A stretch of DNA of 64,000 bases from Bacilli bacterium (GCA_017459965.1 JAFUBW010000011.1:1-64000), one strand, 5' to 3'; shown: positions 1-8,969, numbered from the stretch's first letter. Numbers and translations: made by a program. The notes: generated from the sequence alone by a model not told the origin.

Positions 1-59
1 ACATATTTTATCAGCAAAGGTATTAATTCATCTTTTTCTAAAATTTGCTCATTTTTCAT
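1..59 (-). CDS. Partial unknown CDS running off the left edge
   Basis: The minus strand carries an ATG at 57-59 that opens the frame MKNEQILEKDELIPLLIKY and continues beyond the window edge. A purine-rich stretch (AAAGTGAG) lies upstream and could serve as a ribosome binding site. Only about 19 residues are visible, so no family can be assigned. It lies just downstream of the broken spoIVA on the same strand. Confidence 0.4.
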   Translation of the reverse strand, partial: MKNEQILEKDELIPLLIKY

Positions 60-162
60 AAAAAAATATCTCACTTTCTATAAATTAGTCTTTAACTAAT
101 AAAGTGAAATATTGTCTTTAGCCCTTATTTTATCGGCATTTCTTTATTTTTATATTTGGGTA

Positions 163-546
163 TCACTTATTCAACATCACCCATGGTGTTTTAACCATTC
201 TTGGATTACCTTCTTCATCTTCAAAGCCTTTAGAATTTGGTATTACATAACCCACACAATCAACAAGCCTAATTTTTGTTTCAAATTCATCTACTTTAAT
301 TTTAGCAGCGTTACTTGGAACAAATTTGGGTTCAATAGTCATAATAGTTTTACCTTGAGCTGTTTGAGGTATTTCATCTAAACATCTTTTTCTTTCATAC
401 TCATCTTCTATATTAGGTACAACTAAATTTTCTATAAATTTCTTTATAAAAGTGGATTTACCTGTTCTAACTGCTCCTACAACGCCAAGGTAAATATCTC
501 CACTAGTTCTTTGTGATATACTTTTAATAATATCTATTTTTTCCAT
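163..546 (-). pseudogene. spoIVA: SpoIVA, N-terminal fragment
   Basis: SpoIVA is the spore-coat morphogenetic ATPase, normally about 490 residues. This frame has only 127 codons but starts convincingly: ATG after GTAGGG, then the N-terminal domain with the Walker A motif GAVRTGKST near residue 26 and the conserved stretches IMTIEPKFVP and IRLVDCVGYVIP. After MVKTPW it breaks off as VMLNK and a TGA. The remaining three quarters of the protein, including the membrane-targeting C-terminus, is absent from the DNA that follows, and another gene starts about 100 bases further on. It is therefore probably a decayed or deleted copy. A second full copy elsewhere cannot be excluded. SpoVIF and Der on the same strand just upstream fit the usual der-spoIVA neighbourhood. 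Confidence 0.8.
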
Positions 547-633
547 TTAATCCCTACTTTCTTTATTAAACTATATGAATAATTAAAATAATTATTACTT
601 TTTTATGTTATAATTTATTAAAAAGGTGATTAT

Positions 634-1053
634 ATGGAAAAAATATTAGTAAGTGCTTGTCTTTTAGGTGTGAATTGTAAATACAATGGTAAAAATAATA
701 AAAATGATAAAGTATTAGAATATATAAAAGATAAATATGTTATTCCTATTTGTCCTGAAGATTTTGGTGGGCTTTCTACACCTAGAATACCTTCTGAAAT
801 AAAAGGTAATAAAGTTATTAATAAAAATAATGAAGATGTTACTGATAATTTTATTAAAGGCGCCTATAACGTACTAGAAATTGCTAAAACATTAGGTATT
901 AAAAAAGCATTATTGAAACAAAAAAGTCCATCATGTGGCTCTGGTAAAATATATGATGGAACATTTACTGATAATATTATTAATGGTGATGGTATAACTA
1001 CTAAAATACTTAAAGAAAATAATATAGAAGTTATAACTGAAGAAGATCTATAA
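634..1053 (+). CDS. DUF523 family protein
   Basis: This is a 139-residue protein matching DUF523: the N-terminus ILVSACLLGVNCKYNG, the central CPEDFGGLSTPR and the motif KQKSPSCGSGKIYDG with its conserved cysteine. The length is that of the stand-alone domain. The family's biochemical function is not established; conserved cysteines suggest metal or thiol chemistry. AAAGGTGAT lies seven bases before the ATG. It is one of the few plus-strand genes here and converges on the DUF1016 gene, with an inverted repeat around the two stop codons that may terminate both. Confidence 0.85.
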   Translation: MEKILVSACLLGVNCKYNGKNNKNDKVLEYIKDKYVIPICPEDFGGLSTPRIPSEIKGNKVINKNNEDVTDNFIKGAYNVLEIAKTLGIKKALLKQKSPSCGSGKIYDGTFTDNIINGDGITTKILKENNIEVITEEDL

Positions 1054-1974
1054 TTAATTATAAACTTCTTTTTTTATTAAATAGGTTCTAGAATATATTC
1101 TTTCATCAGATGTATATTCCAATACTAATTTATTATCTTTTTTACATAATATTATTCCTATTGTATTATCTTGATTAATTTTCTTAATATTTTTATCTAT
1201 GTACTTCATATAAAACTTTATTTGACCAACATCTTCTTTCTTTAATTCATTAACTTTTAATTCTACAACTATATAACAATTAAATTCTATATTATACAAA
1301 AGTATATCTATATAATAATATCTATTATTTAATTTTATTTGATATTCATTTCCAACATACATAAATCCTTTCCCCAATTGTCTTAAAAATAAATCCAACT
1401 TTTCGATTATTATCTTTTTTAAATAGTTTTCCTTTATATTTTCTTCATCTATATTATATATATTTTCTATTAATATTGGATTTGGTATTAACTCTATTAA
1501 ATCATATTTATCCCCATTTCCTTTTAATTTCGTTTTTGTAATATCAGATAATCTATTATATTCTTTTGTTTTTACTTTTTCTCTTAAGGCTCTTACACTT
1601 AAATTTTGCTCCTCTGTTATTTTTATATAATAGTTTATCTCATTTATATCTTTTAATGATAATAAAATAGTATAATGAGTCCATGTCAATTGGGCAATCA
1701 CTGATTGCCCTTTTTGAAAAAGATAAAATTTTCTCATTAATTTTAAACTTCTAGTTGAATAACCTCTTCCTAATTCTACTGTTAATTTTCTTGAATATTT
1801 TTTTATTAAACTATCACCATATTTAGCTCTTTCTTCTCCTCCTTGAGCAGCTATTAAAAGCTTCCCTACTTCATAGTAACTATTTAAATCACTTATATTT
1901 TTTGAATAATCTTTTGCTTTTTTAGTTAATTCGTTATCTACAAGTACGTTTTTTATTTTGTTATAATAATTCAT
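1054..1974 (-). CDS. DUF1016 (YhcG-type) PD-(D/E)XK nuclease-like protein
   Basis: The 306 residues match the DUF1016/YhcG family. An N-terminal helical region (YYEVGKLLIAAQGG, ELGRGYSTRSLKLMRKFYLFQ, QLTWTHYTILLSLKD) is followed by a C-terminal nuclease-like domain. That domain carries YYIDILLYN and YIVVELKVNELKKEDVGQIKFYM near residues 220-260, i.e. the D...ExK plus downstream Q pattern of PD-(D/E)XK enzymes. Family members are often found near restriction and defence genes, but their role is not settled. AGGAGG lies ten bases before the start. The promoter is a sigma-H-like element shared with dinD and a 17-residue peptide gene in this window. Confidence 0.85.
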   Translation of the reverse strand: MNYYNKIKNVLVDNELTKKAKDYSKNISDLNSYYEVGKLLIAAQGGEERAKYGDSLIKKYSRKLTVELGRGYSTRSLKLMRKFYLFQKGQSVIAQLTWTHYTILLSLKDINEINYYIKITEEQNLSVRALREKVKTKEYNRLSDITKTKLKGNGDKYDLIELIPNPILIENIYNIDEENIKENYLKKIIIEKLDLFLRQLGKGFMYVGNEYQIKLNNRYYYIDILLYNIEFNCYIVVELKVNELKKEDVGQIKFYMKYIDKNIKKINQDNTIGIILCKKDNKLVLEYTSDERIYSRTYLIKKEVYN

Positions 1975-1997
1975 ATACTATTTACCTCCTGTTATAA

Positions 1998-2027
1998 TTA
2001 TTCGTCAAAAATAGAAATATTCCCCCT
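1998..2027 (-). promoter_or_regulatory. Sigma-H/ComX-like promoter of the DUF1016 gene
   Basis: Read on the minus strand, AGGGGGAAT (2019-2027) and GACGAATAA (1998-2006) are separated by 12 bases. This fits the Bacillus sigma-H consensus (RnAGGAwww, N11-12, RnnGAATww) with one mismatch in the -35 box. The -10 resembles the streptococcal ComX box TACGAATA. The predicted transcript would start almost at the AGGAGG ribosome binding site. Near-identical sites precede the peptide gene at 62301 and dinD. Confidence 0.6.
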
Positions 2028-2039
2028 AAAAAATTAAAA

Positions 2040-2062
2040 AAACTTCATTTTTATGAAGTTTT
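2040..2062 (-). terminator. Terminator after spoVIF
   Basis: The minus strand shows ACTTCAT, AAAA, ATGAAGT followed by a long T run, at the spoVIF stop codon. Confidence 0.7.
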
Positions 2063-2303
2063 ATACCATTTTATCTAAATTATCAGGTACTTTATCATTA
2101 ACAATCGCACCTATTATCTTTTCTTCTTGCTCTTTTGAAACACTTTTACCAGTCATTTTACTAAGTTCATGAATAACATCTCTTATTGAATCAGGATTTT
2201 TCATATTATCACCTTTAAGTTTTTCTGCTAGAGAAACAATAGTAGATTTTTTTACATTAGTTTTATTTTCAACTCTTTTAAAGAAGTTATCACTTAAGTT
2301 CAT
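2061..2303 (-). CDS. spoVIF: Stage VI sporulation protein F (SpoVIF-like)
   Basis: This is an 80-residue protein with the SpoVIF layout: an N-terminal FFKRVENKTNVKKSTIVSLAEKL segment, then IRDVIHELSKMTGKSVSKEQEEKIIGAIVND. The PVSKEQE-type motif is strongly conserved in the Bacilli family. In Bacillus subtilis the protein acts late in sporulation in coat assembly and spore resistance. The start is supported by GGAGGT seven bases upstream of the ATG. It lies directly downstream of der on the same strand. The identification rests on remembered family sequence. Confidence 0.75.
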   Translation of the reverse strand: MNLSDNFFKRVENKTNVKKSTIVSLAEKLKGDNMKNPDSIRDVIHELSKMTGKSVSKEQEEKIIGAIVNDKVPDNLDKMV

Positions 2304-2330
2304 ATACTTACCTCCAGTATATTTTATGAA

Positions 2331-2357
2331 AAAAGAAGAGTTTGGTTACTCTTCTCC
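2331..2357 (-). terminator. Terminator after der
   Basis: On the minus strand GAAGAGTAACC and its complementary ACTCTTC form a hairpin followed by TTTTTTC, overlapping the last codons of der. Confidence 0.65.
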
Positions 2358-3656
2358 TTTACTTTTAAATTGTATTACTATTGGTGTTCCTTCAAAATCA
2401 AAATTTTCTCTTATTTTATTTTCTAAATATCTTTCATATGAAAAATGTACAAGCCCTTTTGAATTAACATTTAACTTAAATGTAGGTGGTGTAATGTCTG
2501 TTTGTGATGAAAAATAAATTTTTAATCTTTTACCTTTATATGAAGGTGCTGGATTTAGGGCATACGCATCATTTATTACATTATTAAGTAGACTTGTTTT
2601 AACTAATTTTCTTGAATTGTTATATACTTTAATGATCTCTGGCATTAAAGTATGTAATCTTTTTTTAGTAAGTGCGCTTAAATAAACAATTGGAACATAT
2701 GATAAAAATTGAAATTCTGCTCTCATTTTCTTTTCATATGTTTTAATATCATTTTTATCTTCAACAGTATCCCACTTATTTACTACAAGTACCATTGGTT
2801 TACCTGCTTCAAGAGCATAAGCTGCGATGTGTTTATCATGTTCTATAATACCTTCCTCGGCATTTATAACAATTACACATACATCACTTCTTTCAATTGC
2901 TTTCATAGCACGAAGCAAACTATATTTTTCTACATTTTCATATATTTTACCTTTTTTTCTAAGACCTGCAGTATCTATTACTACATAATCCTCATGTTCA
3001 TACTTAAATTTAGTATCAATAGAATCTCTTGTAGTACCTGCAACATCACTAACTAGAACTCTTTCTTCATTAAGAAGAGCATTTGTAAGTGAACTTTTAC
3101 CTACATTTGGTCTTCCTATTAAACAAAACTTTAATGCATTATCTTCTTCAAGTTCATTATATTTTTCAAAATCTTTAACTATTTCATCCTCTAATTCACT
3201 AAAATTAATACCATGTTCTCCACTTATAGTAATATAATTATCAAATCCAAGTTCATAAAAATCGTATATATTATCAGATACTTTTTTATTATCTATTTTA
3301 TTAATAGCTACAATTACTTTTTTATCTGATTTATTTAATATATCTCTAACTACAAAATCATTTGAATTAAGTCCTTCTTTACCATCAACAACAAATACTA
3401 CTACATCTGCTTCATCAATGGCAATTTCTGCTTGTATTTTAATATCATTATTAAAGCTTTCTTTACCTAAATCAATACCACCTGTATCAATAACATTAAA
3501 TTTATAATCTTTATAAGTAGCAACGCCATATATTCTATCTCTAGTTATACCAGGAACATCTTCTATAATAGCAATCTTTTTACCTACTAATCTATTAAAT
3601 ATAGTTGATTTACCTACATTAGGACTACCTACTAAAGCTACTGTTGGTAATTTCAT
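2346..3656 (-). CDS. der: Ribosome biogenesis GTPase Der (EngA)
   Basis: Der is an essential double GTPase that acts in 50S ribosomal subunit maturation. The protein has two G domains in tandem, each with a P-loop (GSPNVGKS near residue 10 and GRPNVGKS near residue 183), DTGG/DTAG switch II motifs and NKID/NKWD specificity motifs. A C-terminal KH-like domain ends the protein. The length of 436 residues is normal. The start chosen is the ATG of MKLPTVALVG, preceded by AGAGGTG; a further in-frame start three codons upstream lacks good spacing. Confidence 0.97.
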   Translation of the reverse strand: MKLPTVALVGSPNVGKSTIFNRLVGKKIAIIEDVPGITRDRIYGVATYKDYKFNVIDTGGIDLGKESFNNDIKIQAEIAIDEADVVVFVVDGKEGLNSNDFVVRDILNKSDKKVIVAINKIDNKKVSDNIYDFYELGFDNYITISGEHGINFSELEDEIVKDFEKYNELEEDNALKFCLIGRPNVGKSSLTNALLNEERVLVSDVAGTTRDSIDTKFKYEHEDYVVIDTAGLRKKGKIYENVEKYSLLRAMKAIERSDVCVIVINAEEGIIEHDKHIAAYALEAGKPMVLVVNKWDTVEDKNDIKTYEKKMRAEFQFLSYVPIVYLSALTKKRLHTLMPEIIKVYNNSRKLVKTSLLNNVINDAYALNPAPSYKGKRLKIYFSSQTDITPPTFKLNVNSKGLVHFSYERYLENKIRENFDFEGTPIVIQFKSKGEE

Positions 3657-3689
3657 AAGAAACACCTCTTCTTTCGGTTATTAATTATA

Positions 3690-4118
3690 TCATAATTTTA
3701 TTCCTTTTCCAATAATTTTATATACTTCTTTTCCGAATATTAATTTTGTATTTTCTAAGATATCTATATTTATTTTTTTAAAATTAATATAAAATTTATT
3801 ATCATAATAATATATCTCATTATTTATATAATCTAATGGATCATCTACTTCATATAAAAACAATACATCATTTAATATCTTTAAATTAATATCAATTGTA
3901 TTGTTAAAATAATTAATATCATTGTCTTTTATTTTTAATATTATTCCATAATATTTATTTTTATATAATTCTATATTATATGAGTTATTAATTGGTATTT
4001 TATAATATTTTTTTAAAACATTAAAAACATTTATTATTAATGAATTTATACTTATATTTTTATATTTTTTATCATATAGATATACAATTATCATATCTGA
4101 AATTATTTCATACTTCAT
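3690..4118 (-). CDS. Unknown 142-residue protein
   Basis: No family is recognised. The protein is very rich in Asn, Ile, Tyr and Lys and has no signal peptide or membrane segment. It alternates short hydrophobic beta-like runs (NSYNIELYKNKYYGIILKIK) with polar turns. No clear ribosome binding site precedes the ATG, and the gene sits between yihA and der on the same strand. It is probably a real but fast-evolving gene, because the frame is long and is not a shadow of another gene. Confidence 0.5.
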   Translation of the reverse strand: MKYEIISDMIIVYLYDKKYKNISINSLIINVFNVLKKYYKIPINNSYNIELYKNKYYGIILKIKDNDINYFNNTIDINLKILNDVLFLYEVDDPLDYINNEIYYYDNKFYINFKKINIDILENTKLIFGKEVYKIIGKGIKL

Positions 4119-4136
4119 ATTAAATAATATGAAAAA

Positions 4137-4158
4137 AATGAAGAATTAATCTTCATTT
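4137..4158 (-). terminator. Terminator after yihA
   Basis: The minus strand reads ATGAAGA, TTAA, TTCTTCAT followed by a T-rich run, at the stop codon of yihA. Confidence 0.65.
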
Positions 4159-4742
4159 AGATAAACTATATTATCTATTATATTAGTTACTGCATTTTTA
4201 CCTAATTTAGTTGATGAAGAGAATAATATAAAGCTATCTTCTTCAGTTATATTAAGTGTATCTTTTATAAGTTTTTCTTGTTTTTCTCTTAGAGTTCTAC
4301 CTATTTTATCTACTTTTGTACATACTACAGTAACATTAATATCATAGTATTTTAAGAAATTATACATAAGTAAATCATCTTGAGTAGGTTTATGTCTAAA
4401 ATCTATTAATAGAAATACTTCTTTTAAGTTTGATCTATTTTCTAAGTATTCTTCTATCATCATTCCAAATTTTTGTTGTCTTTCTTTACTTACATTGGCA
4501 TATCCATATCCAGGAACATCTACTATATAGAAATCATTATTAACATTATAAAAGTTTAATGTTTGAGTTTTACCTGGTTTACTAGATATTCTTGCAAAAT
4601 TTTTTCTTTCTATAATTGAATTTATAAAACTACTTTTACCTACATTACTTCTTCCTACAAGTAAAAATTCTGGTTTATTATCATCTGGATATTGACTTTG
4701 TCTAACTGCGCTTATCGTCAGTTCAACATTAGTTATTTTCAT
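4146..4742 (-). CDS. yihA: Ribosome biogenesis GTP-binding protein YihA/YsxC
   Basis: This 198-residue small GTPase has the P-loop GRSNVGKSSF near residue 30, the family signature SSKPGKTQTLNFY, the G3 motif DVPGYGYANVSKE and the G4 motif TKVDK. YihA/YsxC (EngB) takes part in late 50S ribosomal subunit assembly. Length and motif order are standard. Der and YihA lie on the same strand with one unknown gene between them, grouping two ribosome assembly GTPases. Confidence 0.96.
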   Translation of the reverse strand: MKITNVELTISAVRQSQYPDDNKPEFLLVGRSNVGKSSFINSIIERKNFARISSKPGKTQTLNFYNVNNDFYIVDVPGYGYANVSKERQQKFGMMIEEYLENRSNLKEVFLLIDFRHKPTQDDLLMYNFLKYYDINVTVVCTKVDKIGRTLREKQEKLIKDTLNITEEDSFILFSSSTKLGKNAVTNIIDNIVYLNED

Positions 4743-4795
4743 CTCGAATCACCTAAAGGTATTATAACAGAATAAAAAAAATAAAGCAAATTGCC

Positions 4796-5362
4796 TTATT
4801 TTTGATCTAAAGTTAGTGTTTTTCCTAATTCTTTATTTTTTCTTCTTTGATAACTATCACTAATCTTTTTTAAATCTTGCCTTAATTCTTTTATTATTGA
4901 TTCATTAGTTAATAATTTAAAATAATCTTCTATTAATTTTTCATTTTCAATTAATTCTTCATTTCTTTTTTCTGTAAATCTAAATTCTAAATTATCTTTT
5001 AATCTATTAATACGTCTACTAATTACTATGATTTTTCTTGCTATTTTTCTTTCTTCTTCTATTTTTTTATCATTAAATTCTTCATATCGTTTGCAATCAT
5101 ATACAAATATTTTATCATCTTTTGTATGAATCACTCTACCAGTTTGTGATACAAATTCTTTTAAAGTTCTTTCTAACAATGCTATATTAACTTCATCACA
5201 TATTCTAATATCATAATATTTTATTTTTTCACAATCACATATTTTACAATTTGAACATAAATATTCTTTGTTTTCTAAAGATTTTAAAAATTCATTTTTT
5301 TCTTCTTCAGATATTTTTATTATCTTATTATTAATTTTTAAATAATATATTGTTTTTCCCAT
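4796..5362 (-). CDS. Unknown protein with a cysteine cluster
   Basis: This 188-residue protein begins MGKTIYYLKINNKIIKIS, with AAGGAG eight bases upstream. A cluster CSNCKICDC near residues 37-45 could bind a metal. The second half is long amphipathic helix rich in Lys, Glu and Arg, likely coiled coil. No known family is recognised. It overlaps no neighbour and follows the NrnA-like gene on the same strand after about 50 bases. A longer reading frame extends 17 codons upstream but lacks a ribosome binding site. Confidence 0.55.
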   Translation of the reverse strand: MGKTIYYLKINNKIIKISEEEKNEFLKSLENKEYLCSNCKICDCEKIKYYDIRICDEVNIALLERTLKEFVSQTGRVIHTKDDKIFVYDCKRYEEFNDKKIEEERKIARKIIVISRRINRLKDNLEFRFTEKRNEELIENEKLIEDYFKLLTNESIIKELRQDLKKISDSYQRRKNKELGKTLTLDQK

Positions 5363-5414
5363 ATTGTTCTCCTTAAGTAAAATAATACTAACAAAAAAAA
5401 GAAAATAAGTCAAT

Positions 5415-6371
5415 TTATTTTCTCTTATATTCTTTTGCTACTTCATCAAGCTCTTTAATTATTTCATTAATTTCATCTTCACTTGTTATTCTAGCACCTG
5501 ATGAATATATATGTCCACCACCATTATGGTTTTCTAATACTTTATTAATTATAGGTCCTCTACTTCTAGCATTTACTCTTATTAAGTTTTGTTTAATATC
5601 TTCAGTAAAGACAACCCATACTAATATTTCATCTATATTATTAAAATTATTTACTAAATTACCACCACTACCGGCATCTGCATTAAATTCTTTTAATACT
5701 TTATCAGATAATTTTAAATATCCTAATCCATTTTCTGTTACAGTTATATTTTGATACATATAGCCTAATAATTTTATATCTGAAAGTGGTCTTCTATATA
5801 AATCTTCATATAATGATGTGAAATCTATCTTTGTATCATCAATAAGTCTAGATACTATTCTCATTGTATCAGCACTTGTATATGAGTATAAAAATCTTTC
5901 CGTATCAGATACTAATCCTCTAAATAATTTTTCAGCAGCACTTTTAGTCATTTTTAATCTTGTATTATAGGTTAATTCTATTATCATCTGACATACACTT
6001 GATTTTGAATCATCAATCCATTTAATATTAGCAAAATCATCTATTTCAGGATGATGATCTATTTTAATTATATCTTTAAATACACTTAAATCTTCAATTC
6101 CATCAATTCTTTTTATATTTGGTGTATCACATACAATTAAAAGTGAATCTTTAAATATGTCTTCATCTACCTTGTCTATTTCACCCATAAACTTGAATTT
6201 TGCAGCCATAGAACCTACTGTATAAACTTCTTTTTTAGGAAAAGTTTCTTTTATTATTTCTTTAAGTCCATTAGAAGACCCTAAAGCATCTGGATCTGGT
6301 CCTATATGTCTTGCGATTATAATTTTATCATATTCTTTTATCTTATTATATATTTTCTTATGGATAACCAT
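5415..6371 (-). CDS. DHH-family phosphoesterase, NrnA-like
   Basis: The 318 residues show the DHH superfamily layout. Motif I is IGPDPDALGSS (residues about 24-34), motif II is VCDTPN, motif III is IDHHPE near residue 105, and the C-terminal DHHA1 domain has GGGHIYSSG near residue 287. Bacterial NrnA enzymes degrade nanoRNA and many also dephosphorylate pAp, using manganese bound by the DHH residues. It is 12 bases downstream of ackA on the same strand, a likely operon. Confidence 0.88.
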   Translation of the reverse strand: MVIHKKIYNKIKEYDKIIIARHIGPDPDALGSSNGLKEIIKETFPKKEVYTVGSMAAKFKFMGEIDKVDEDIFKDSLLIVCDTPNIKRIDGIEDLSVFKDIIKIDHHPEIDDFANIKWIDDSKSSVCQMIIELTYNTRLKMTKSAAEKLFRGLVSDTERFLYSYTSADTMRIVSRLIDDTKIDFTSLYEDLYRRPLSDIKLLGYMYQNITVTENGLGYLKLSDKVLKEFNADAGSGGNLVNNFNNIDEILVWVVFTEDIKQNLIRVNARSRGPIINKVLENHNGGGHIYSSGARITSEDEINEIIKELDEVAKEYKRK

Positions 6372-6383
6372 AATATCACCCTT

Positions 6384-7559
6384 CTATTTTACTAATTCAT
6401 ATGTATCAAGTGCGATCATTAATTCTTCATTAGTTGGAAGAACATATACAGGTATTTTTGAATCCTCAGTAGATATTTTTCTCATTTCACCTCTAAAATT
6501 ATTAGCTTCTTCATCTATTTTAACACCAAGAGAAGCAATTCTATCTATAATATCTTTTCTTGTATCTTTAGAGTTTTCACCTATACCTGCGGTAAGTACT
6601 ATTACATCGGCACCACCAAGCATATTATTATACATAGCAATGTAATTAGCTACTTTCCATGCATACATATCTTGTGCAAGTATACATTTTTCATCCCCTG
6701 CAGCTATTCCATCTTCTAAATCTCTTGAATCAGATTTACCACAAATACCTTGTGTACCACTTTGTTTATTTAAAGCAGTCATAACTTGTTCTATTTCCAT
6801 TCCTGCTTCATCCATCATATATTCAATAACAGATGGATCTACATCACCTGGTCTTGTCCCCATCATAATACCAGTTATTGGAGAGAATCCCATAGATGTA
6901 TCAACTACTTTACCAGAATCAATTGCACATACAGATGCACCTGAACCTATATGGCAAGAAATAACTTTTAAATCATCTCTTCCCATTATTTTACTTATTT
7001 CTCTATTTATAAATCTATGAGAAGTTCCATGGAAACCATATTTTCTTACTCCATATTTTTCATACCATTCATATGGAAGCGCATATAAATAATTAACAGG
7101 TTTCATTGATTGATGGAATGCTGTATCAAATACTGCGACCATCTTTGTATTTGGAAATGCTTCTTTAGAAGCTTCAATACATGAAAGCATTGCTGGCATA
7201 TGAAGTTTTGCAAGTTTTTTAAATTTTTCACAAGTTTCTATAACTTCATCATCAATAATTACACTTTCTTTATATTTTTCTCCACCATGAACAAGTCTAT
7301 GTCCAATTCCATCTATTTGTGAAAAATCAGATACAACTCCTTCATTTACGATATCTTTTTTAATACATTCCAAAGCAACTAAATGATTGGGTAAGTCAAT
7401 ATCAAAATGTTTCTTTTGACCATTTAATTTAATATCATAAAAACTACCTTCTAATCCTATTCTTTGAAAATAACCATTTATTAATTCTTTTTCTTCTGGA
7501 AGTTCAATAATTGAATATTTCATTGATGAACTACCTGCGTTAATTGTTAATATTTTCAT
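6384..7559 (-). CDS. ackA: Acetate kinase
   Basis: Acetate kinase interconverts acetyl phosphate and acetate with ATP formation, the last step of fermentative acetate production. The 391-residue protein begins with ILTINAGSSSMKYS and carries the signatures FDTAFHQSMKP, YGFHGTSHRF, SCHIGSGASVCAI and GFSPITGIMMGTRPGDVDPS, ending with LPTNEELMIALDT. All substrate-binding motifs are present. A GGTGAAAG sequence precedes the ATG. A hairpin plus T run lies about 30 bases before the gene and would end transcription from the gene upstream. Confidence 0.97.
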   Translation of the reverse strand: MKILTINAGSSSMKYSIIELPEEKELINGYFQRIGLEGSFYDIKLNGQKKHFDIDLPNHLVALECIKKDIVNEGVVSDFSQIDGIGHRLVHGGEKYKESVIIDDEVIETCEKFKKLAKLHMPAMLSCIEASKEAFPNTKMVAVFDTAFHQSMKPVNYLYALPYEWYEKYGVRKYGFHGTSHRFINREISKIMGRDDLKVISCHIGSGASVCAIDSGKVVDTSMGFSPITGIMMGTRPGDVDPSVIEYMMDEAGMEIEQVMTALNKQSGTQGICGKSDSRDLEDGIAAGDEKCILAQDMYAWKVANYIAMYNNMLGGADVIVLTAGIGENSKDTRKDIIDRIASLGVKIDEEANNFRGEMRKISTEDSKIPVYVLPTNEELMIALDTYELVK

Positions 7560-7611
7560 TCTTTCACCTCAGAACAATTATAACATAAAAAAAAACATAT
7601 ATAAATATGTT

Positions 7612-8538
7612 TTATTTTAATTTTGTTATTAAGTTTATTATTATAGCTGCATATATTAAAACTATTATTGTTAAAATAAGAATATCAGCGAAACCTGCTT
7701 TCTTAATGTTTTTATCAGGTTGTAGATCAAGTGTCATTTCTTTAGGTTGTTCTTTAACATTATCTGGAACTATTTGTTCTTCTTTTTGATTTAAACCTAA
7801 AACATTTATTTTATCTTGTACAGAAGTTGCATATTTCTTTTTAGCTGCCTGTATTTGTGATTCATTGTATACGATATTTTTAAGTCTAGATGCTTCTACA
7901 TATACTAATATATTTGAAAAACTTTTATCTATTAAACTTTGTAAATCTTCCTTTTGAATTGATGGTTCAAAAGGTGTTAATGGTTTACCAGTAATATCAT
8001 ATTTAGATAAGTCACTTGATAATTCTACATTATCTCTTACTGAAGATATTACATTATCAATACAATTATCTGTTACTATTTTTATTGCTTTATTCATATT
8101 TATTCTATTTGTTGTATCTAATGCAAATGTTTCTAATGCCTTATCAACTGCTTTTTCATCTTTTGTTAATACAGCATTTTGCATATCTTTTAAAGTTATT
8201 ATTTGATTATTTGATGGAATATCTGTAGATAATGTTTCTATGCTTTCATTTGATTGACTAGGTACTTCATCCATTACTTCAATTTCTTCAGTTTGAGTTT
8301 GATTAGATATTGGTTCTAAAGTTGGTATTGGATCAACATTTGTTTGTTGTACATTTTGATTTAAATATCCTGATTCTAATTGATCTATTGTTATATCTAC
8401 TCTGCTTTTAACTCCTTCTGAAGTATTAACCATTACAGCAATTTTCCCATCAGGTGCTAAACCTTGTATTACACCATTATCTTTATATTCTGGATGCTCT
8501 GAAATAAATTTTTGTAATCTTCTAATAACATCTTCCAT
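7612..8538 (-). CDS. Tail-anchored protein of unknown function
   Basis: The protein has 308 residues. Its N-terminal 75 residues look folded (MEDVIRRLQKFISEHPEYK, VIQGLAPDGKIAVMV). A disordered Gln/Thr/Ser-rich linker (about 80-115) and a helical middle follow. A single C-terminal membrane segment (ADILILTIIVLIYAAIIINLI) ends in a short positive tail. That places most of the protein in the cytoplasm or forespore with a C-terminal anchor. Three further genes in this window (11076, 12894 and 20419) have the same kind of tail anchor. No known family is recognised. AGGAGG precedes the start. Confidence 0.6.
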   Translation of the reverse strand: MEDVIRRLQKFISEHPEYKDNGVIQGLAPDGKIAVMVNTSEGVKSRVDITIDQLESGYLNQNVQQTNVDPIPTLEPISNQTQTEEIEVMDEVPSQSNESIETLSTDIPSNNQIITLKDMQNAVLTKDEKAVDKALETFALDTTNRINMNKAIKIVTDNCIDNVISSVRDNVELSSDLSKYDITGKPLTPFEPSIQKEDLQSLIDKSFSNILVYVEASRLKNIVYNESQIQAAKKKYATSVQDKINVLGLNQKEEQIVPDNVKEQPKEMTLDLQPDKNIKKAGFADILILTIIVLIYAAIIINLITKLK

Positions 8539-8616
8539 GTGAAATCCTCCTAGCCTACTATAAAAATATTATATCATATAAATAATAAAAATAAAACATT
8601 TTTTTATAAAAAAAAC

Positions 8617-8643
8617 AAACTACACATAAATAGTATAGTTTGC
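8617..8643 (-). terminator. Terminator after the SASP gene
   Basis: The minus strand reads CAAACTATAC, a short loop, then GTGTAGTTTG followed by eight T residues. Confidence 0.75.
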
Positions 8644-8668
8644 CTTAATTTATATTAAATAATATCAA

Positions 8669-8884
8669 CTATTTGCTTTGTGAATTATAGTTACCACTTA
8701 TTTGTGATTGACCCATTTGTACTAATCTACGAGTAATTTCACCACCTACTGAACCGTTAGCTCTAGCAGTAGCGTCTGCACCTAATTGTACACCGAATTC
8801 ATTAGCTATTTCATATTTCATTCTATCGATAGCTTCTTTAGAACCTGGAGTAACTAATTTGTTTCTATTTGATGAGTTATTCAT
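8669..8884 (-). CDS. Alpha/beta-type small acid-soluble spore protein
   Basis: SASPs coat DNA in dormant spores and protect it from UV and heat. This 71-residue protein carries both family signatures: [33 protein letters not shown], including the germination-protease region EIANEFGV (E-I/F cleavage site). The start taken is the ATG of [10 protein letters not shown], nine bases after AGGAGGTG. A GTG four codons earlier overlaps that ribosome binding site. A sigma-G-like promoter lies upstream. It is strong evidence that the organism makes, or recently made, endospores. Confidence 0.95.
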   Translation of the reverse strand: MNNSSNRNKLVTPGSKEAIDRMKYEIANEFGVQLGADATARANGSVGGEITRRLVQMGQSQISGNYNSQSK

Positions 8885-8910
8885 GTGTATTTTCACCTCC
8901 TATACATTTA

Positions 8911-8939
8911 TAGAATGTGAAATTTTTTACAAAAAATAC
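8911..8939 (-). promoter_or_regulatory. Sigma-G/F-like promoter of the SASP gene
   Basis: On the minus strand GTATT (8935-8939) and CATTCTA (8911-8917) are separated by 17 bases. The -10 fits the forespore sigma-G consensus CATwhTA and the -35 fits GhATr in four of five positions. A sigma-G site is expected for a SASP gene, which supports the reading. Confidence 0.6.
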
Positions 8940-8969
8940 ATTTTATTACTTGGTAATTAGTTCCAAAAA

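Noticed and set aside
163-180. The last residues WVMLNK of the SpoIVA fragment resemble WVMVL in the middle of SpoIVA, which could mean an internal deletion with the C-terminus following.
   Set aside because: The DNA after the stop does not continue as SpoIVA in any frame that I can read, so a four-residue resemblance is not enough.
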